DNA of 48,710 nt from Trichoplax sp. H2 (lineage: Eukaryota > Placozoa > Uniplacotomia > Trichoplacea): NCBI GenBank assembly GCA_003344405.1, contig NOWV01000322.1:1-48710 (forward strand). The letters are read 5' to 3'. Both the position numbers and the translations under genes were made by a program. This document shows, piece after piece, positions 1 through 12,559 of the stretch. Under the pieces are notes generated by a model. The model was given only the letters and a program-made list of their open reading frames with translations. It did no database searches and was not told the DNA's origin. How positions within the stretch are numbered: the first letter of the stretch is position 1; every line of letters starts with the position of its first letter.

Positions 1-504
1 CATACAAGAGCATTTTCTGCGGATTTTCATGAATGGCGATAAATGGGATTGCTATATTCTACACATGAAATTCAAGTACTTTATAGCATCGTATTACTCT
101 ATGGGATTAGTAAAAGCTTGATCTTCAAGCTTATTACAGTTTTGACCTCTTTAGGGATTACAATAACTTAATGACAACGGTCACATTCCATGATTAGAAT
201 TGTTTTTGTTTTAAGAAACTTGCTGATCAATCGTGAGGATGCAAATTTTACACGATTTAATATATGAATATTTTCGTTGTTATTGTGTACATATATACTG
301 TAGAAGTTGTGCCATGTGATCGAGCAGCAATCGGTATGACGTTAAGAAATAATGACGTCAACGTTAAGGATATTAGAAAAACGCGGCAAAGCAGCAGTCA
401 ATTATGATGATGATTTGATATGTATTCGAGAAGTAAATAACGGATTGAAAGCTTAAAAGCTAGTACATAGCTATAACCGATACATTGATATAAACGTATG
501 AAAA

Positions 505-571
505 CCATGTAGCATATATGCTACATTGGTCACTCAGTCACGCCGCCCATGTAGCATATATGCTACATTGG
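505..571. repeat. Two identical 25-bp copies of a palindrome
   Basis: The 25-bp block at 505-529 recurs exactly at 547-571, in the same orientation and 42 bp further on. Its core TGTAGCATATATGCTACA is a perfect 18-bp palindrome. Two exact palindromic copies so close together suggest a recent local duplication, or a pair of protein-binding or hairpin sites. No gene is visible next to them. Confidence 0.8.
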
Positions 572-3500
572 CACTCAAAGGGTTAAGCGCAACAGCCGCG
601 TTTTCTTCATCTGCAGTATCTATAATGCAAATAGGACTAGCAAATCAACATTATAATTTTAGTTCTTGATGAATTTCCATTCAGTCATCACCCTTGATAA
701 TAGCAGATTCCAGGGTAGAATTATAAGCAGGTTATAGGATACATAGTCATCGTCTTGTTCGCGTTATATTGTATCATTTGCTGATTTTTAACGGATATTG
801 GTTGCTGAGAGAGAACCCTAGATGAGACTAAGTTAGCTAATTGTGTTGATGAATTTTTTAATACGCAATAAAATGAAAGCCTAAAGAGTAGATGATTATT
901 AAATTACTTCCCAATTTAGTTATTATTTTTAGGGAATGAACAATTGGAAGAATGTGGAAGGGAAATAAACAATATTTTCTATTAACAGCTTTTATTACCT
1001 TTACATTGATGAAATCGTAAATAGTGATTTTACTTTAATGACATTGTGTCTTATTCATACGGAATTTACCAAATCGACGATTGATTAGCTACAACTCTAA
1101 TGCTATTTAAGTCAATATAATCGTTTCAATAGTAGAATCGTTAACAACTTACCGTAAAGCAGACTATATCGACATTAACACTTTTAGAAGATATCTACCT
1201 TTATAATTAAAGACTATGTCGTGAAAGCTCTAATACCATGACAAGTAAACAGTATACCCTATCATTCATTCACATCGCTTTCATTCATTCCCATCGCATA
1301 TCGTATTGATAATGAACCTACTTTACAGTCAAATGACTACCACTAATACGCTACATTTTCACGAAAGTGAGCAAGTTTCTAAGCACTTTAGCTTATGGAT
1401 CGATATACAATACTCTAAATAAGCAAGTATAGAAATTCTATTCCATCAAACTCTATTATCGTACGGAACTGAATAGCCGTTAGAAATCTTAGTAGTAAAA
1501 CGCCATCAAGGCACAACATAATATGGGTGTTTTTGCATATACTTGAAATGGTAAAGGTGTCTACAATCCAATTTGTTGATACGCAATTAAAGTTTAAAGC
1601 GATCTGACGTCAATAAAACGGAAAGCTAATTTATTAATGTTGTTTTGTTCAGTCCAGTCCAGTAATAACATTGTTTAATATTTAATAAAATATCTTGAAT
1701 TCTTAATCAAATTTATCGGTTATCTATAGACTGTTTCTAGATCCAATATTTAAGTTAATGTATACTTTCATTTCATCATCTAATTTTAGCTCAATTAATT
1801 CTATCAGAATACCTTGTATCATTGCCTGGCGAATATACCTTTATTGACGTTTTATTTCGTAATTAATATATAATTAAGACTTCATTGACCTTCGCATCGT
1901 TCTTAAATGGTCTATCTCCTGTAAGTCAGGGCTGTATGCATTCGCCGTTATGACTATTTCTCTTATTAAATATTTTCAGCCACTTCGCTAGTACGGATGT
2001 AAATAATTACCGTTATTGATTTACGCTCGTATCTGAAATGTGACATAGTTAATTCGAAACAGATTGAGGAGTATGCCGACTATATTCTAGATAATAGCTT
2101 ATAATAATGTTTCGCAATATCATAAACAACTCCCTGCAAGATCCTGCCAGTGATCTTAACATATTTATACCCTAACAACTATAAATTCAGTTAAACGATA
2201 GATATCAACAACATTGCTACTATTAATGATATTGTATCATAAGAAGACTACAATAAACTGGATATTTATTCATTAATACGTAAAATACTTGAAATTTGTA
2301 GCTTAATAGATAATGAATGAAACCTATTAACATAATACATAGTATGTATATTTGAAAATTACTACTATTATCCTTAATTAATTTTTTTTTTTTTAATTCA
2401 TTGTGCACGGTAACTCTAGCAGTTAGTGTCTTCAGATTAACTACATACGTGTAAGAGGATTGTAAGTGAAATACTTAGGAAAGCTTACAATCAAATTACT
2501 ATCTTTTTTTATGATCTATAAATCACTGAATTTAGTGTTATATCCCTGGAAGAGTGCGCAATTAAACAACGCTTATTTATACTATCTTCTAAATCGATCT
2601 AGCAATAAATAGTTGACGACAACTGTCATTAATTGATAAATAAATTTCATCTGATACATCCTTGTACAGCAGTGCATTGATGTAAGCCAATAGCTCATCT
2701 TGTTAGTACTTGGCTATACAGCCAAATTTGTTTTGTACTTTTGTATTATTAACTCACCGATATACTTGACCGGAGTTCTATTTTACTGACACTAGAAGAC
2801 AGTTGTCATTTTTATTTTGTAAAAGTGACAACAGGCTATCATGAACAAGGGGACGAAATATCTTATAAATTCAAAGTATAAAGATTGAGATCTTCCGCTG
2901 ATGTAAAGCTTTACCACATTATAGTATGATATGTAATGTCTGTAGATAATATCGCTTTAGAACAATAATCTACTGGATTATTATAACAGCTAGTTTTAAT
3001 GGAGGTAAATTCATTTCTAAATTAGCACTTGGTTATGGTAATTGGTTATACTGTAACTGCCAACTGTAATTTTACTCGACGATGTACTGTACTGTGTTGC
3101 AATCTATATGGCAGCTAAAACAAATTTTTGTGTCATATTGGGCTAATTTCTTATACAAATACAGACTGATCAACGTTTAAATTAAATTAAATACTATTAC
3201 TGTAGCATTTTCAATTAACAACTTCAGGTTCACTACCAAAATTATATAGCGCTAAAGCTCACACAATTAATTCATAAACACTAAACATTATCAATATTCT
3301 AGTGGTATACTGTATATAGCACGTAATACTCTCTCATGACTATAATTGCATCATTTGTTGGAAGTTAAAGTGAGTAATGTACGCGTGTAATGCGTAGGGA
3401 TTTAAGTGTAATTATTATCGAAACTCATGATATCGAGATTTAACGCGCAGCAATCATTGACCTGCATTATTCCATGGAGTGATTTAGTAAATACTACTAG

Positions 3501-4462
3501 AAAAAGACTTAGTGTAGTAACTACTCAGTTAAGGTGATCATAAATCTTAAAATCTTACGTACGTACAGATTATCCGGGCAGGATAGGACATACGAGAATG
3601 AAGGTTTTGCAAAATGATTACATCATATAACGATAAATACTAAGACGAAGTATCAGGTACGGCTATATCCTGGAAATTATAAAAGTAACAACATGTTGCT
3701 ATCGTTTCAATTACATTTCTTAATTTTGTGCATTGTGACGAGTATACAGTACATGAATATTTAGAATAAATACATCATACGATTCATTTGCCAACGTCTG
3801 TAGTATAATATAGTATATGAGTTAATTTTCAACTAAATGTAATCGATTTTCATATACAATAACTAATTCTGCAAGCATGAGTATTGTATAAAGTGCACAT
3901 ATCGAATAGATAAAATGCTAGGTAATGTAACGTTGAATATCATCTTGGAAAGGCAGACTAATAAATTACTACAGCCAAATACTTCACGATCTCGTAACGT
4001 CAATTAGCCGATGTCAACGGTGTTGGGATACATAGTATTACTTATTTCATGCATACAATGTCAGTACATTAGTCTACTGTCTTAAATATTTTATACAAGT
4101 CGTGCAAGAATATCGATATATAAAATTTTCATCAACGAAAAACACACATCAAGATCAAAGTGATGACTGGCGAGACTTTATTACAGCGTTATGTGTCGAT
4201 AACAGAAGTATAGGCAATTAATATATAATTAACTGTGTAAACCATGCGACAATTTTCAAAGTCCGTACAATATCACCATCGGGAACAATCTTGATATTGA
4301 CGAATATAGGTTATTAAATATTATATTAAGCGATATTAACCATACACTAAAGGTGGTAGCTATTACTCTAATTTGCTAACTTAAACATTTAAAAAGTTTT
4401 ATTTGGGCAAAGTATTTGAAGTAGAGTATTTTTAATTTATCTTTATGAATTAATTCACACAA

Positions 4463-4480
4463 ATACATACATACATACAC
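4463..4480. repeat. ATAC tetranucleotide microsatellite
   Basis: About four and a half consecutive ATAC units, located just beyond the 3' end of the SLC6 gene. Confidence 0.7.
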
Positions 4481-4706
4481 AGTATATACGTACTCTCGGT
4501 ATATTTATAAACATATATATTATGCTTACGCATAAAAATCTTTTTTAAGATTTTCGTATAATTAAGTGTACGATATATGAGTGATTATATCATAATTGCC
4601 ATCCTTAGCCCTATATTAATAGTAAAAATGCAAAACTTTGGGTTAATAATCTTGAGATGCAAATAAATGCAAAGATAATGCAATATATAACATACCTTGA
4701 TTTTTT

Positions 4707-7606
4707 CTAGGCAACGTTATCCATTTCACGAGATTTAAGTTCCATTGCACTTTCCATTAAATCACCATATTTATCATCTCGAGGCGTTGAAACAACCCGC
4801 CATTTTTCTGCAAATGTATCGCCTGGGGCCTTTACAATCTTATAGATTGCGACTCCAGGAATGCACAGCATTGAGCACAAGGCAACAAACCAGGCGATAA
4901 TTTCTGACCATTTTGGGAATATGTAGGTTCCGTATTTGATTGGACCATAATCAACGAATTTAAAAACAACTACAAACTGTAAAGTAAAAGTATACAATTA
5001 AACCTTTGAATCTAATTTTAAATAGAAGTGCATTTATTAAGAAGATATCTATTTATGTACTTACCATTAAAGTAGCGGGGGAAATGTATTTCCAGCAGAA
5101 TAAAAACCAATGATAAAACCATGGTTGATATCCGATCATTCGCTTTAGATCACGTCCAATACGACCGTTGCCTAATATATTATTATCGGTAAGAAGAATT
5201 TCAAAGTTTCAATATGCAAACATTTATTAATGCTGACTGAAGAATGTTCAAAGTACAACATGTTCAGACTAATATCAATAGTATACAAAAAGGTTCCATT
5301 ACTTACCGTATCCCCAACCACAAGCGATACATTCACAAATTACTAGGAAAAGTAAAGATATTCCGGCAACATAATCATCCAGCAGCTGTACTACATATGC
5401 ACCACCCTAAAAAAGTCATCAACGATTGTGATATTAGTTCTTGTAATCCCTTCGAAATTATTTAAACACTAATAAATCTGTACCTGACAAATGCAAGGGA
5501 ATCCAAGAAGATACAAAAATCCGCATCCAATAATACAAATAAACCATTTTTTTTCACGCAACTGTTTTGGATACTCATCTACAGCAGCAGTAATAATAGT
5601 TTCCATAAACGCAAACTGGCTATCCATACCCAAAGTAATCAACATGAAGAAGAAAATTATTGACCATAGCTGCGAAACAGGCATTGCCGCAACGGCTGCT
5701 GGATAAACTATGAAAGCCAAGCTGACACCTATCGAGATTTAAGAAACAACGGTAACTATTAGTACAGTTAAACAGTTAGATGTTAGCCGGACAATCTACG
5801 GTAGTATAAATTTATTCCATACTACACTAAAGCATTACTAGGACACATTAATTTATTACCTTGATCAGCAACTTCGGCAACCGGTCTTCCAGCAGTATGT
5901 GCCATGTATCCAACAACGGAAAATATTACAAAACCGGCGAAAAAACTGGTACTGCAGTTTATTAAGGCAACGGTAATAGAATCCCTGTAAATACCCAAAG
6001 AACTTATAGTTAGAATATTATAAAGGATTAAAAATAATTTGGAAACTTGCATATCAACTTGAAGTATGGTCAACTTTCACTTAGAGTATAGTTAACCTGA
6101 AGCAGTTGTTGTAGAATTGATTGTAGCTTGCCATGGTGATCAAACCACCAAATCCAACACTGAGCGAGAAAAAGATTTGTGTAGTAGCATCGGCCCACAC
6201 TTTCGCATCACTTAACTTACTCCAATCTGGAGTTAAATAAAACCTTATACCATCCAGGTGACCCTCCAAGGTTACACCGCGAATAAGTAAAATAACCAAA
6301 ACAACATAAGGAAACGTAGCGGTAAAGTATACAACCTAAGATAGTATGTAAAAAATATATTGGTATTCACAATTTAGTCCATCGACTGTGATCAGAAAGA
6401 TATGTCCAAGTAATTTACTTGGACAACCTATTACAATTTCTCAAATCATTTACAAGAGTTGTTTTATAGTACCTTGCCAGAGGATTTAACACCTTTGAAT
6501 ACGCAGAAATAAATAACAATCCAAGCTAGGAGCAAACACAACGCCAAATGCCATCGTACTGTTCCTAGTTCGCCAATGCCGTTGGAAATTTCCAAAACAT
6601 GATGACTAAAATCAATATTAAAATTTGATATTTACATCAATGCTGAATGAATTTTTTTGGAGAGGTCAACATACTCGTAGTTTAGTTTGTATACCAATCA
6701 ATAGGCAAATTTTGAAATTATACTCACTTCCAGTACTGTTCACTTGGTGTCTCAACCTTGGTCGTATTGGAAACACAAGGAATGACCTGTTTGGCAGCAC
6801 CAGTCACAGTAGCAGCAACAGTTGTAGCTACAGTAGTTACTGAATCGTTGCTATCACAAATTCGAACTCGTTCATAGCATTTTTCATCATTCCACGTTTG
6901 ATTGCATTTTGACCAAGGTAGTGGATCTTGCATGGATGCAAATACGAAGTAGTAGCACCAAGCAATGATAACGTTGTAATAAATTGCAACTCCAAATGAG
7001 CATACACACATTGCATAGCCGACACCTTTAAATGTGAAATCCGATATTGTCACTACGCACGCATCTTACCATTTAGAATACAATTTCAAGATTGCAATCC
7101 TACACACCTTTCAAAACAGGAAATAAGTTTTCCCAAACTTGCAAAGGTCCTTCCTGAGTGTATTGACCAATTGTCAATTCCAAGATAAATAAAGGAATGC
7201 CCACCAAAACCAACATAATACAGTAGGGAATCAAAAATGCACCTTGATAAAATGAAGAGAAAAAGTTGCTTAGAGATTTGAACTTTTCAATAACGGGTTG
7301 AAAATTGATGATGCAAGAAAGTTCCTACCTCCACCACTACTGGCACACAGATAGGGAAATCGCCAAACATTTCCTAGACCAACTGCATAACCGATACAAG
7401 ACAACATGAAATCCATTTTATGACCCCAATGTCCACGATCCTCAGCCGCTTCAGTAGCGGATTCTTTGGTTCTTTTTTCATCAGTATGATTATAGCCATT
7501 CTAAAATTGGATATGATTATTAATTAAAGCCGTTGGAATAGAGCTAGACAATTGGAATGTGTATTGTATACCATTTGAGATTACTTACATCATCAGGAGA
7601 GCCCAT
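4707..7606 (-). CDS. SLC6 family Na+/Cl- dependent neurotransmitter/amino acid transporter
   Basis: Predicted plasma-membrane symporter moving a small amino-acid-type substrate with Na+ and Cl-. Eleven exons fit in phase: 7589-7606, 7329-7500, 7108-7242, 6728-7025, 6473-6605, 6097-6335, 5860-5984, 5484-5728, 5307-5406, 5065-5171, 4707-4976, giving 613 aa, normal for SLC6. The first exon codes only MGSPDD. TM1 holds [16 protein letters not shown] around residues 43-58; Gly47 replaces the Asp of monoamine transporters, which points to the GABA/glycine/taurine/proline branch. The TM2 Tyr, TM6 Gln/Ser and TM7 Asn/Ser of the chloride site are present. The second extracellular loop has Cys149 and Cys158 with N-glycosylation sequon NQT at 150, then a Thr/Val/Ala-rich insert. 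TM8 has [12 protein letters not shown]. The N- and C-terminal tails are short and cytoplasmic. Family is certain; the exact substrate is not readable from sequence. Confidence 0.96.
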
Positions 7607-10600
7607 GATGTACTACTTTGTTATTGGTTGACAATTCTTGAAAACACGATAGCTACACCAAGATCAAAATTCGATTAGAATAGAAGACTTGATTCGAGTG
7701 CAACAGTATATACAACATAAAAGCATTTACTTTCTATATAATTTATAAATAAAACAAAAAAACAATAAAATATGACAAAAATACGACGTTGAAGTAGACG
7801 TGATCCAAACAATACAACATGAATTATTGGTTCCTACGATAACATTCTCTATGATTACGTTTTACTAGTAGCTATCGATCAAAATAAAAATAGCGTTTTT
7901 GACAACAGTTTATCCAATACAGACGAATAACGATTTTCGCGTCTAAATATCTACATGTTACTATCACCATTTATTTAGCAAAACTACAACAGGACTGCAA
8001 CAGCATTATTCTAGTGGTAGTACGATGTAAGCACTAAATAAAAGCAGACTAACGTTGGCGTATCTCCACAGTACAGTACAGTATTCCACTTGATATCTAT
8101 CCATCATTACTGTAATGTTACTCCTGAACTGGATATGCAAGCATTTGAAAAATTGGACACGACTGATAAAAACATATTTACTAAGCTACTGGTGATGAAT
8201 ATCAAACAACAGCACTGCACCTTACTTACACCGCCGTCAAGCAGCATGGAAGAAAAATTCACTAGCAGTAGTCTTGCACACTACTTGTGCAGCAACCATG
8301 GTATTTACGCCAGTTAGAACAATATGCATTATATTGTCTACGGCAATAGCAGTACTACCTTGGCAAACTAAGCAAATATGCAGTAGTATCATCATATGTG
8401 TGTCAAGCATGAATAGAAGAATATGGATCACTAAATACGACATTAGTACACTTCAATATACTAACACTACAGTAGCCAAGTTGATTTAAAATTGCATTCA
8501 TTATCGTCAATGTCATACTACTACGGTAAAGATGACCAATTTGTTATTGAAGACATTACTACCCCAAATGCATCTTTCCATACCCGTCTCCACAGTCATC
8601 AAGACTAACAAATCGCCATTACAGTATATTGCGTCTATCCTATCCGTATCACAGCGGCCATAACATCTCTATTCTGCTGGACAACGTAATCACTGATGGC
8701 CCAAATTTAAGTCAATATTTAGATATTGAACAAAGACAACAGAAGCGCCGAGCTGCATAGCAGACATGCTTTCTGTAGCGCATTCCTGCTGGTGATTGGC
8801 TAATGGTAAATACCACCGCTACTTTCGGATATTATTAGATAGTATTGGATAATAATTCTCGGAAAGTGATGAAAAACTTCAATCAACTTACGCTCACTAC
8901 TAGTTATAGTATTGACAATATTTTTCGATCAAACTATTTTGGCGGCGTGACTTTTAGCTTACTTTCTACTCTTGCCATCCACTAATCATGAACAGTAAAA
9001 CATGTCCAATGCACACGTATCTCATTGCAATTAAGCGACAACTATTTTATCCTTGATGTACATAAAGTATCCACGCATAATGCGGTTACCTGCTTGAAAG
9101 CGCATACGGTAGTTGCAAATCAAATTGCAATCAACCTTTACAACAAGGAAATGCTTGAACTAGAGTACGACTAGAATGTGTGTGTTTTGCGACATTCAGT
9201 AATTCAGTGGCTAAAAATAGAGTCAGTAAAGTGCAATCTGCCGCGGTACTAAACATCGACTTGGTAATGCATTAATTGATCCTCGTAGCGAACTTTAACC
9301 TTTTCATCGACATGTGTATTTCAAGCACTTGTGGTCGTGACAATACTGTATTACGTATAGAACTTGGCAAAAGTAGAAGATGGAAAAAAAATGCTTGTAA
9401 ATTCTAAATATTATTGTTGGCGTATGCTGGCCCACTTTGTAGCAACGTATTTACTAACATACAGTAGTAGACGATTCTAGCTGGCGTCTAATCATGTTTA
9501 CATTCCTACTGGTACTCAATAAAACTATTTGACTCAAGACTGTACAGTACTGGATGTTGGTTCCTCCTTTCCCTTTCTCTCCACGGGTAACTATGAACGA
9601 CGGATTCATTGTGGACTTTTGATCATACCCTAGCAACAATAGTACAGACTGCGAAGGACTATAGACGATAATTAATATTTCCATCAGCATTGTTTAATGA
9701 TGCTGCATTTTTACATTAGTAGGCTCTGGCTGTGCAGTATATTAATAATGATATTATTAAAATAATAATAACCCCCCCAAAAGCATCATCTACGTTCCAT
9801 TCAATAATTAGTGTATATATATATCTAAACAATACTGCATTGAACGGTTTGTACAGAAAAACTTGGCAACTGTCCAAAGACACTTTCTATAAAAAAACGT
9901 CTTTTTTCAGCACTATCACTACCACTACATTAGGGTTGCACGCTGGCCACCCACTGCGCCCCTGCGGGCAAGATAAGTTTAGAAACTTATCCAAGAACGG
10001 AGATCAAAAGTCACGCGGTCCCATTCCTACTGTTTACAGTAAATCTACTCAAGTGAATACCAACAACATTACGCTTCAAACGGCCTGAAATGATCGCCAT
10101 GCTTTACTTTGTAAAACCCAACTTGTCCACTACTCTATCTACAGAATGATGACCTTTGTTTCTAGCAATGTGCTAAGTGAAAAAGTACTGTATATTGAGT
10201 GGGGCCAAATTGGCACTAGACTAAGTAGACGAACTTGCTTTTCTCCATTGGTACAATACTGTATTTTTACTATCTTCACAAAGTACTTGCCCTTCTCTTC
10301 TTTCAACTTGTACTGTAGAAATGGCTGCATACTTATGAATATTCATTATCGTGGCATACGTACAGTGTTGTGTGTACTGATGGAATGGAAAGAAAACTGA
10401 TTGTAGAGAACATGCGTTTGGATATTCCCCTCCCACTAGATCACTCGACACTACCCTTTGAGCCTATGCCTCGACAGCAGACTGTTGTATATTGAAATTG
10501 AACTAGCTATTTTGTCCAATGTCAGCATTACGCATCTAATTAATCGCTAACCATATGTTATCCTACACTAGTGTACATTCAACGATCAATGAACGAGTCT

Positions 10601-11720
10601 TACCTTTTACAGAGAGAAGGAAGTTCTGAGCAAGACGTCTGGTTAGTCGTCAGTGGGAGCAATTTGTTTCTGGATTGGAGGAATAGAATGATGACTTGTG
10701 ATCAAACGCTAAACGACACCAAAGAGAGCATGGCATTCATTTCATTGGAATGATTTTCAATGTACAAATTAAAATTGGGATACACTGTCAGAAACAGCGT
10801 CCAACTGCAGTATTGACAAATATCAAGAAAAATAGGCTACGGCAAAATCATAACATTGCTTGGCCATCGCCTTTCATCCTCTTACCTCGTCCGTGAATTT
10901 GGATTGTTTCAGTCTTCAGCACAATGATAACTTGACTCAAGAAAGGCAAACTAAAATGGATAAGATAAAAAGCAATTGAACAACTTGAAATTCAAGTAAC
11001 ATTACAACAACTGTGCTCGCTTTTCCTCCATCATCAAAAACAACATCCACTAATATTAATAAATAGTAAACAGTCGAGTACTTACTTAGGAGACTTGGGC
11101 AAAATAGCGTGGAGAAATGAAAACACTCCAGCAGATGCGTCCTATATATACCATCGGCAGGTCAAACTTGCCCAATGTCCACGTGACCTAATGCAATGGA
11201 GGAGAGGCTGTCATGGCTGCTATTGTTATGCTAATGGCGATGATTGAACACAAAGGAGGGACTAGTCCTAATGGAGTGTGGTGGCGGGCGGAAGATGGAT
11301 TGGCTATAGCGTTGGTTAAGCGTATGGACAGTTATGGTTTCCAACATGGTTTGATGGATGACATGGCCTATTTGAAGTCTTTGAGAGCTTTATTTATTGA
11401 TGACTTTCCACTTTTACAATTTATCAATTCATTGATGGACCGAATAGACTGTACACTGTCGAGTCCAGCGTCCTCTACGGCCGGATGGCCAGCGGTATCA
11501 TACTGTGTACTGTAGGTATGGACTTTTTGCGCTAGTGTCGTGGACTACAGTTGCCCACTAGGCCTACGATGGGCTGCACTATGATCCAAGAGAATTCAAA
11601 GATTACATTCCCGATCAAAGTCTTGCCATTGAATTATAAATTCCACGACAATCTAGCATCCCTGCGGTGTTTCGGCACATGCAGGGCAATGCAAGATTGG
11701 AGCCGTTAATGCAACAGTGC
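7607..11720. other. Intergenic stretch with CAGTAC/GTACTG words, no recognised gene
   Basis: Upstream flank of the SLC6 gene followed by about 3.6 kb with slightly higher G+C and scattered CAGTAC/GTACTG words, for example near 8070. Open frames of 60-118 codons occur (such as 9732-10088 and 11213-11515 on +), but none resembles a known family, and I see no splice-supported extension. The one at 11213-11515 starts in an otherwise open region and has a fairly balanced composition, so it is the least unlikely of them. Confidence 0.5.
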
Positions 11721-11888
11721 AGTTGACTTCTCGCAAGGGTACAGTACTATCTGCTTCTGCAATCTCCAGTACTGGACTGGAGCGTACTGTACACTGTAGC
11801 CTACGGTATGCAGCCGCCTAAATTAGACTCCATATCATCCAGTACTGTACTGGAATGGACAGTACAGTACTGTACGGTACTGTACACT

Positions 11889-12003
11889 GTGAAAACACAG
11901 ATGGAGAAATGACGTCACTGTACTGTACGCTCTGCACCTGCTTCAAGGACGCTGAATATCGTACTGGTGTACACTGACGTCATTTCTCCATCTGTGTTTT
12001 CAC
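11889..12003. repeat. Perfect 29-bp inverted repeat with CRE-like ends
   Basis: The arm at 11889-11917 is the exact reverse complement of 11975-12003, with a 57-bp spacer. The loop-proximal end of each arm is the palindrome TGACGTCA, which is the full consensus of the CREB/ATF binding site. The spacer contains CAGTAC-type words. It could be a small fold-back element or a paired regulatory site; no flanking gene supports the second reading. Confidence 0.85.
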
Positions 12004-12156
12004 TACAGTACTTTACACTCAGTGTGAGTACAGTATAAAGACTGTGTACTGATTAGTAATGGAAAGGTCTGTCCAAATGGTTGAAAATGTTTCACTGCCA
12101 AGCCTGCATTGACCACTACTGATTGTCCAGTCCATTTTTGCAGGACTGTACAGCAT

Positions 12157-12327
12157 GCAAATGGACAGCTTTTAGACCCATCCACTCATGGACGGTAGTA
12201 GTGAAGTCAAGCAATAAAATCTCACCTCCAAACTCCCAGTATAGCTGGCAAATGGACAGCTTTTAGACCCATCCACTGCGTTCATGGATGGTAGTAGTGA
12301 AGGGAAGCAAAAAAGTCTCACTTCACC
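12157..12327. repeat. Direct repeat, 91-bp period
   Basis: Copy one (12157-12230) and copy two (12248-12327) share a start that is identical for about 30 bases (both contain ATGGACAGCTTTTAGACCCA) and then continue with small indels. They lie inside the GTAC-word island, so the duplication probably belongs to its expansion. Confidence 0.8.
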
Positions 12328-12559
12328 AGCTGTCCACAGTGCCATGTACTGTACCCTACAGTACAGTACTGCAGTCATCATCGTGTACACTGTACTGTAC
12401 AGTACAGTACAGTACTGTACTGCACGGACAGTCTCCAGTGCACGTGACGCACTTTATACTGTAGCCTTGGCCACACTCAGTGTTGCGTTGTTGTCCAGGT
12501 CCAACCAGGTGCAACATGGACAACTGATACAAATGGACTGTTAGATAGAAAAATAAAAT

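Larger units (their letters stand above)
1..4706. other. AT-rich stretch without a recognised gene
   Basis: No exon with convincing coding character or family resemblance was found on either strand. The short open frames here are AT-rich and match nothing I know. The only structured elements are the twin palindrome at 505-571 and a short TACA microsatellite near 4463-4480. The right end is the 3' flank of the SLC6 gene, which reads leftwards into it. Small or highly divergent exons could be missed. Confidence 0.5.

Noticed and set aside
9732-10088. 118-codon plus-strand frame
   Set aside because: Low-complexity start in AT-rich DNA, no domain, no splice context; chance frame is most likely.
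11213-11515. 100-codon plus-strand frame
   Set aside because: Composition is fairly protein-like, but there is no recognised family and its C-terminus runs into repeat sequence. Not strong enough to call a gene.
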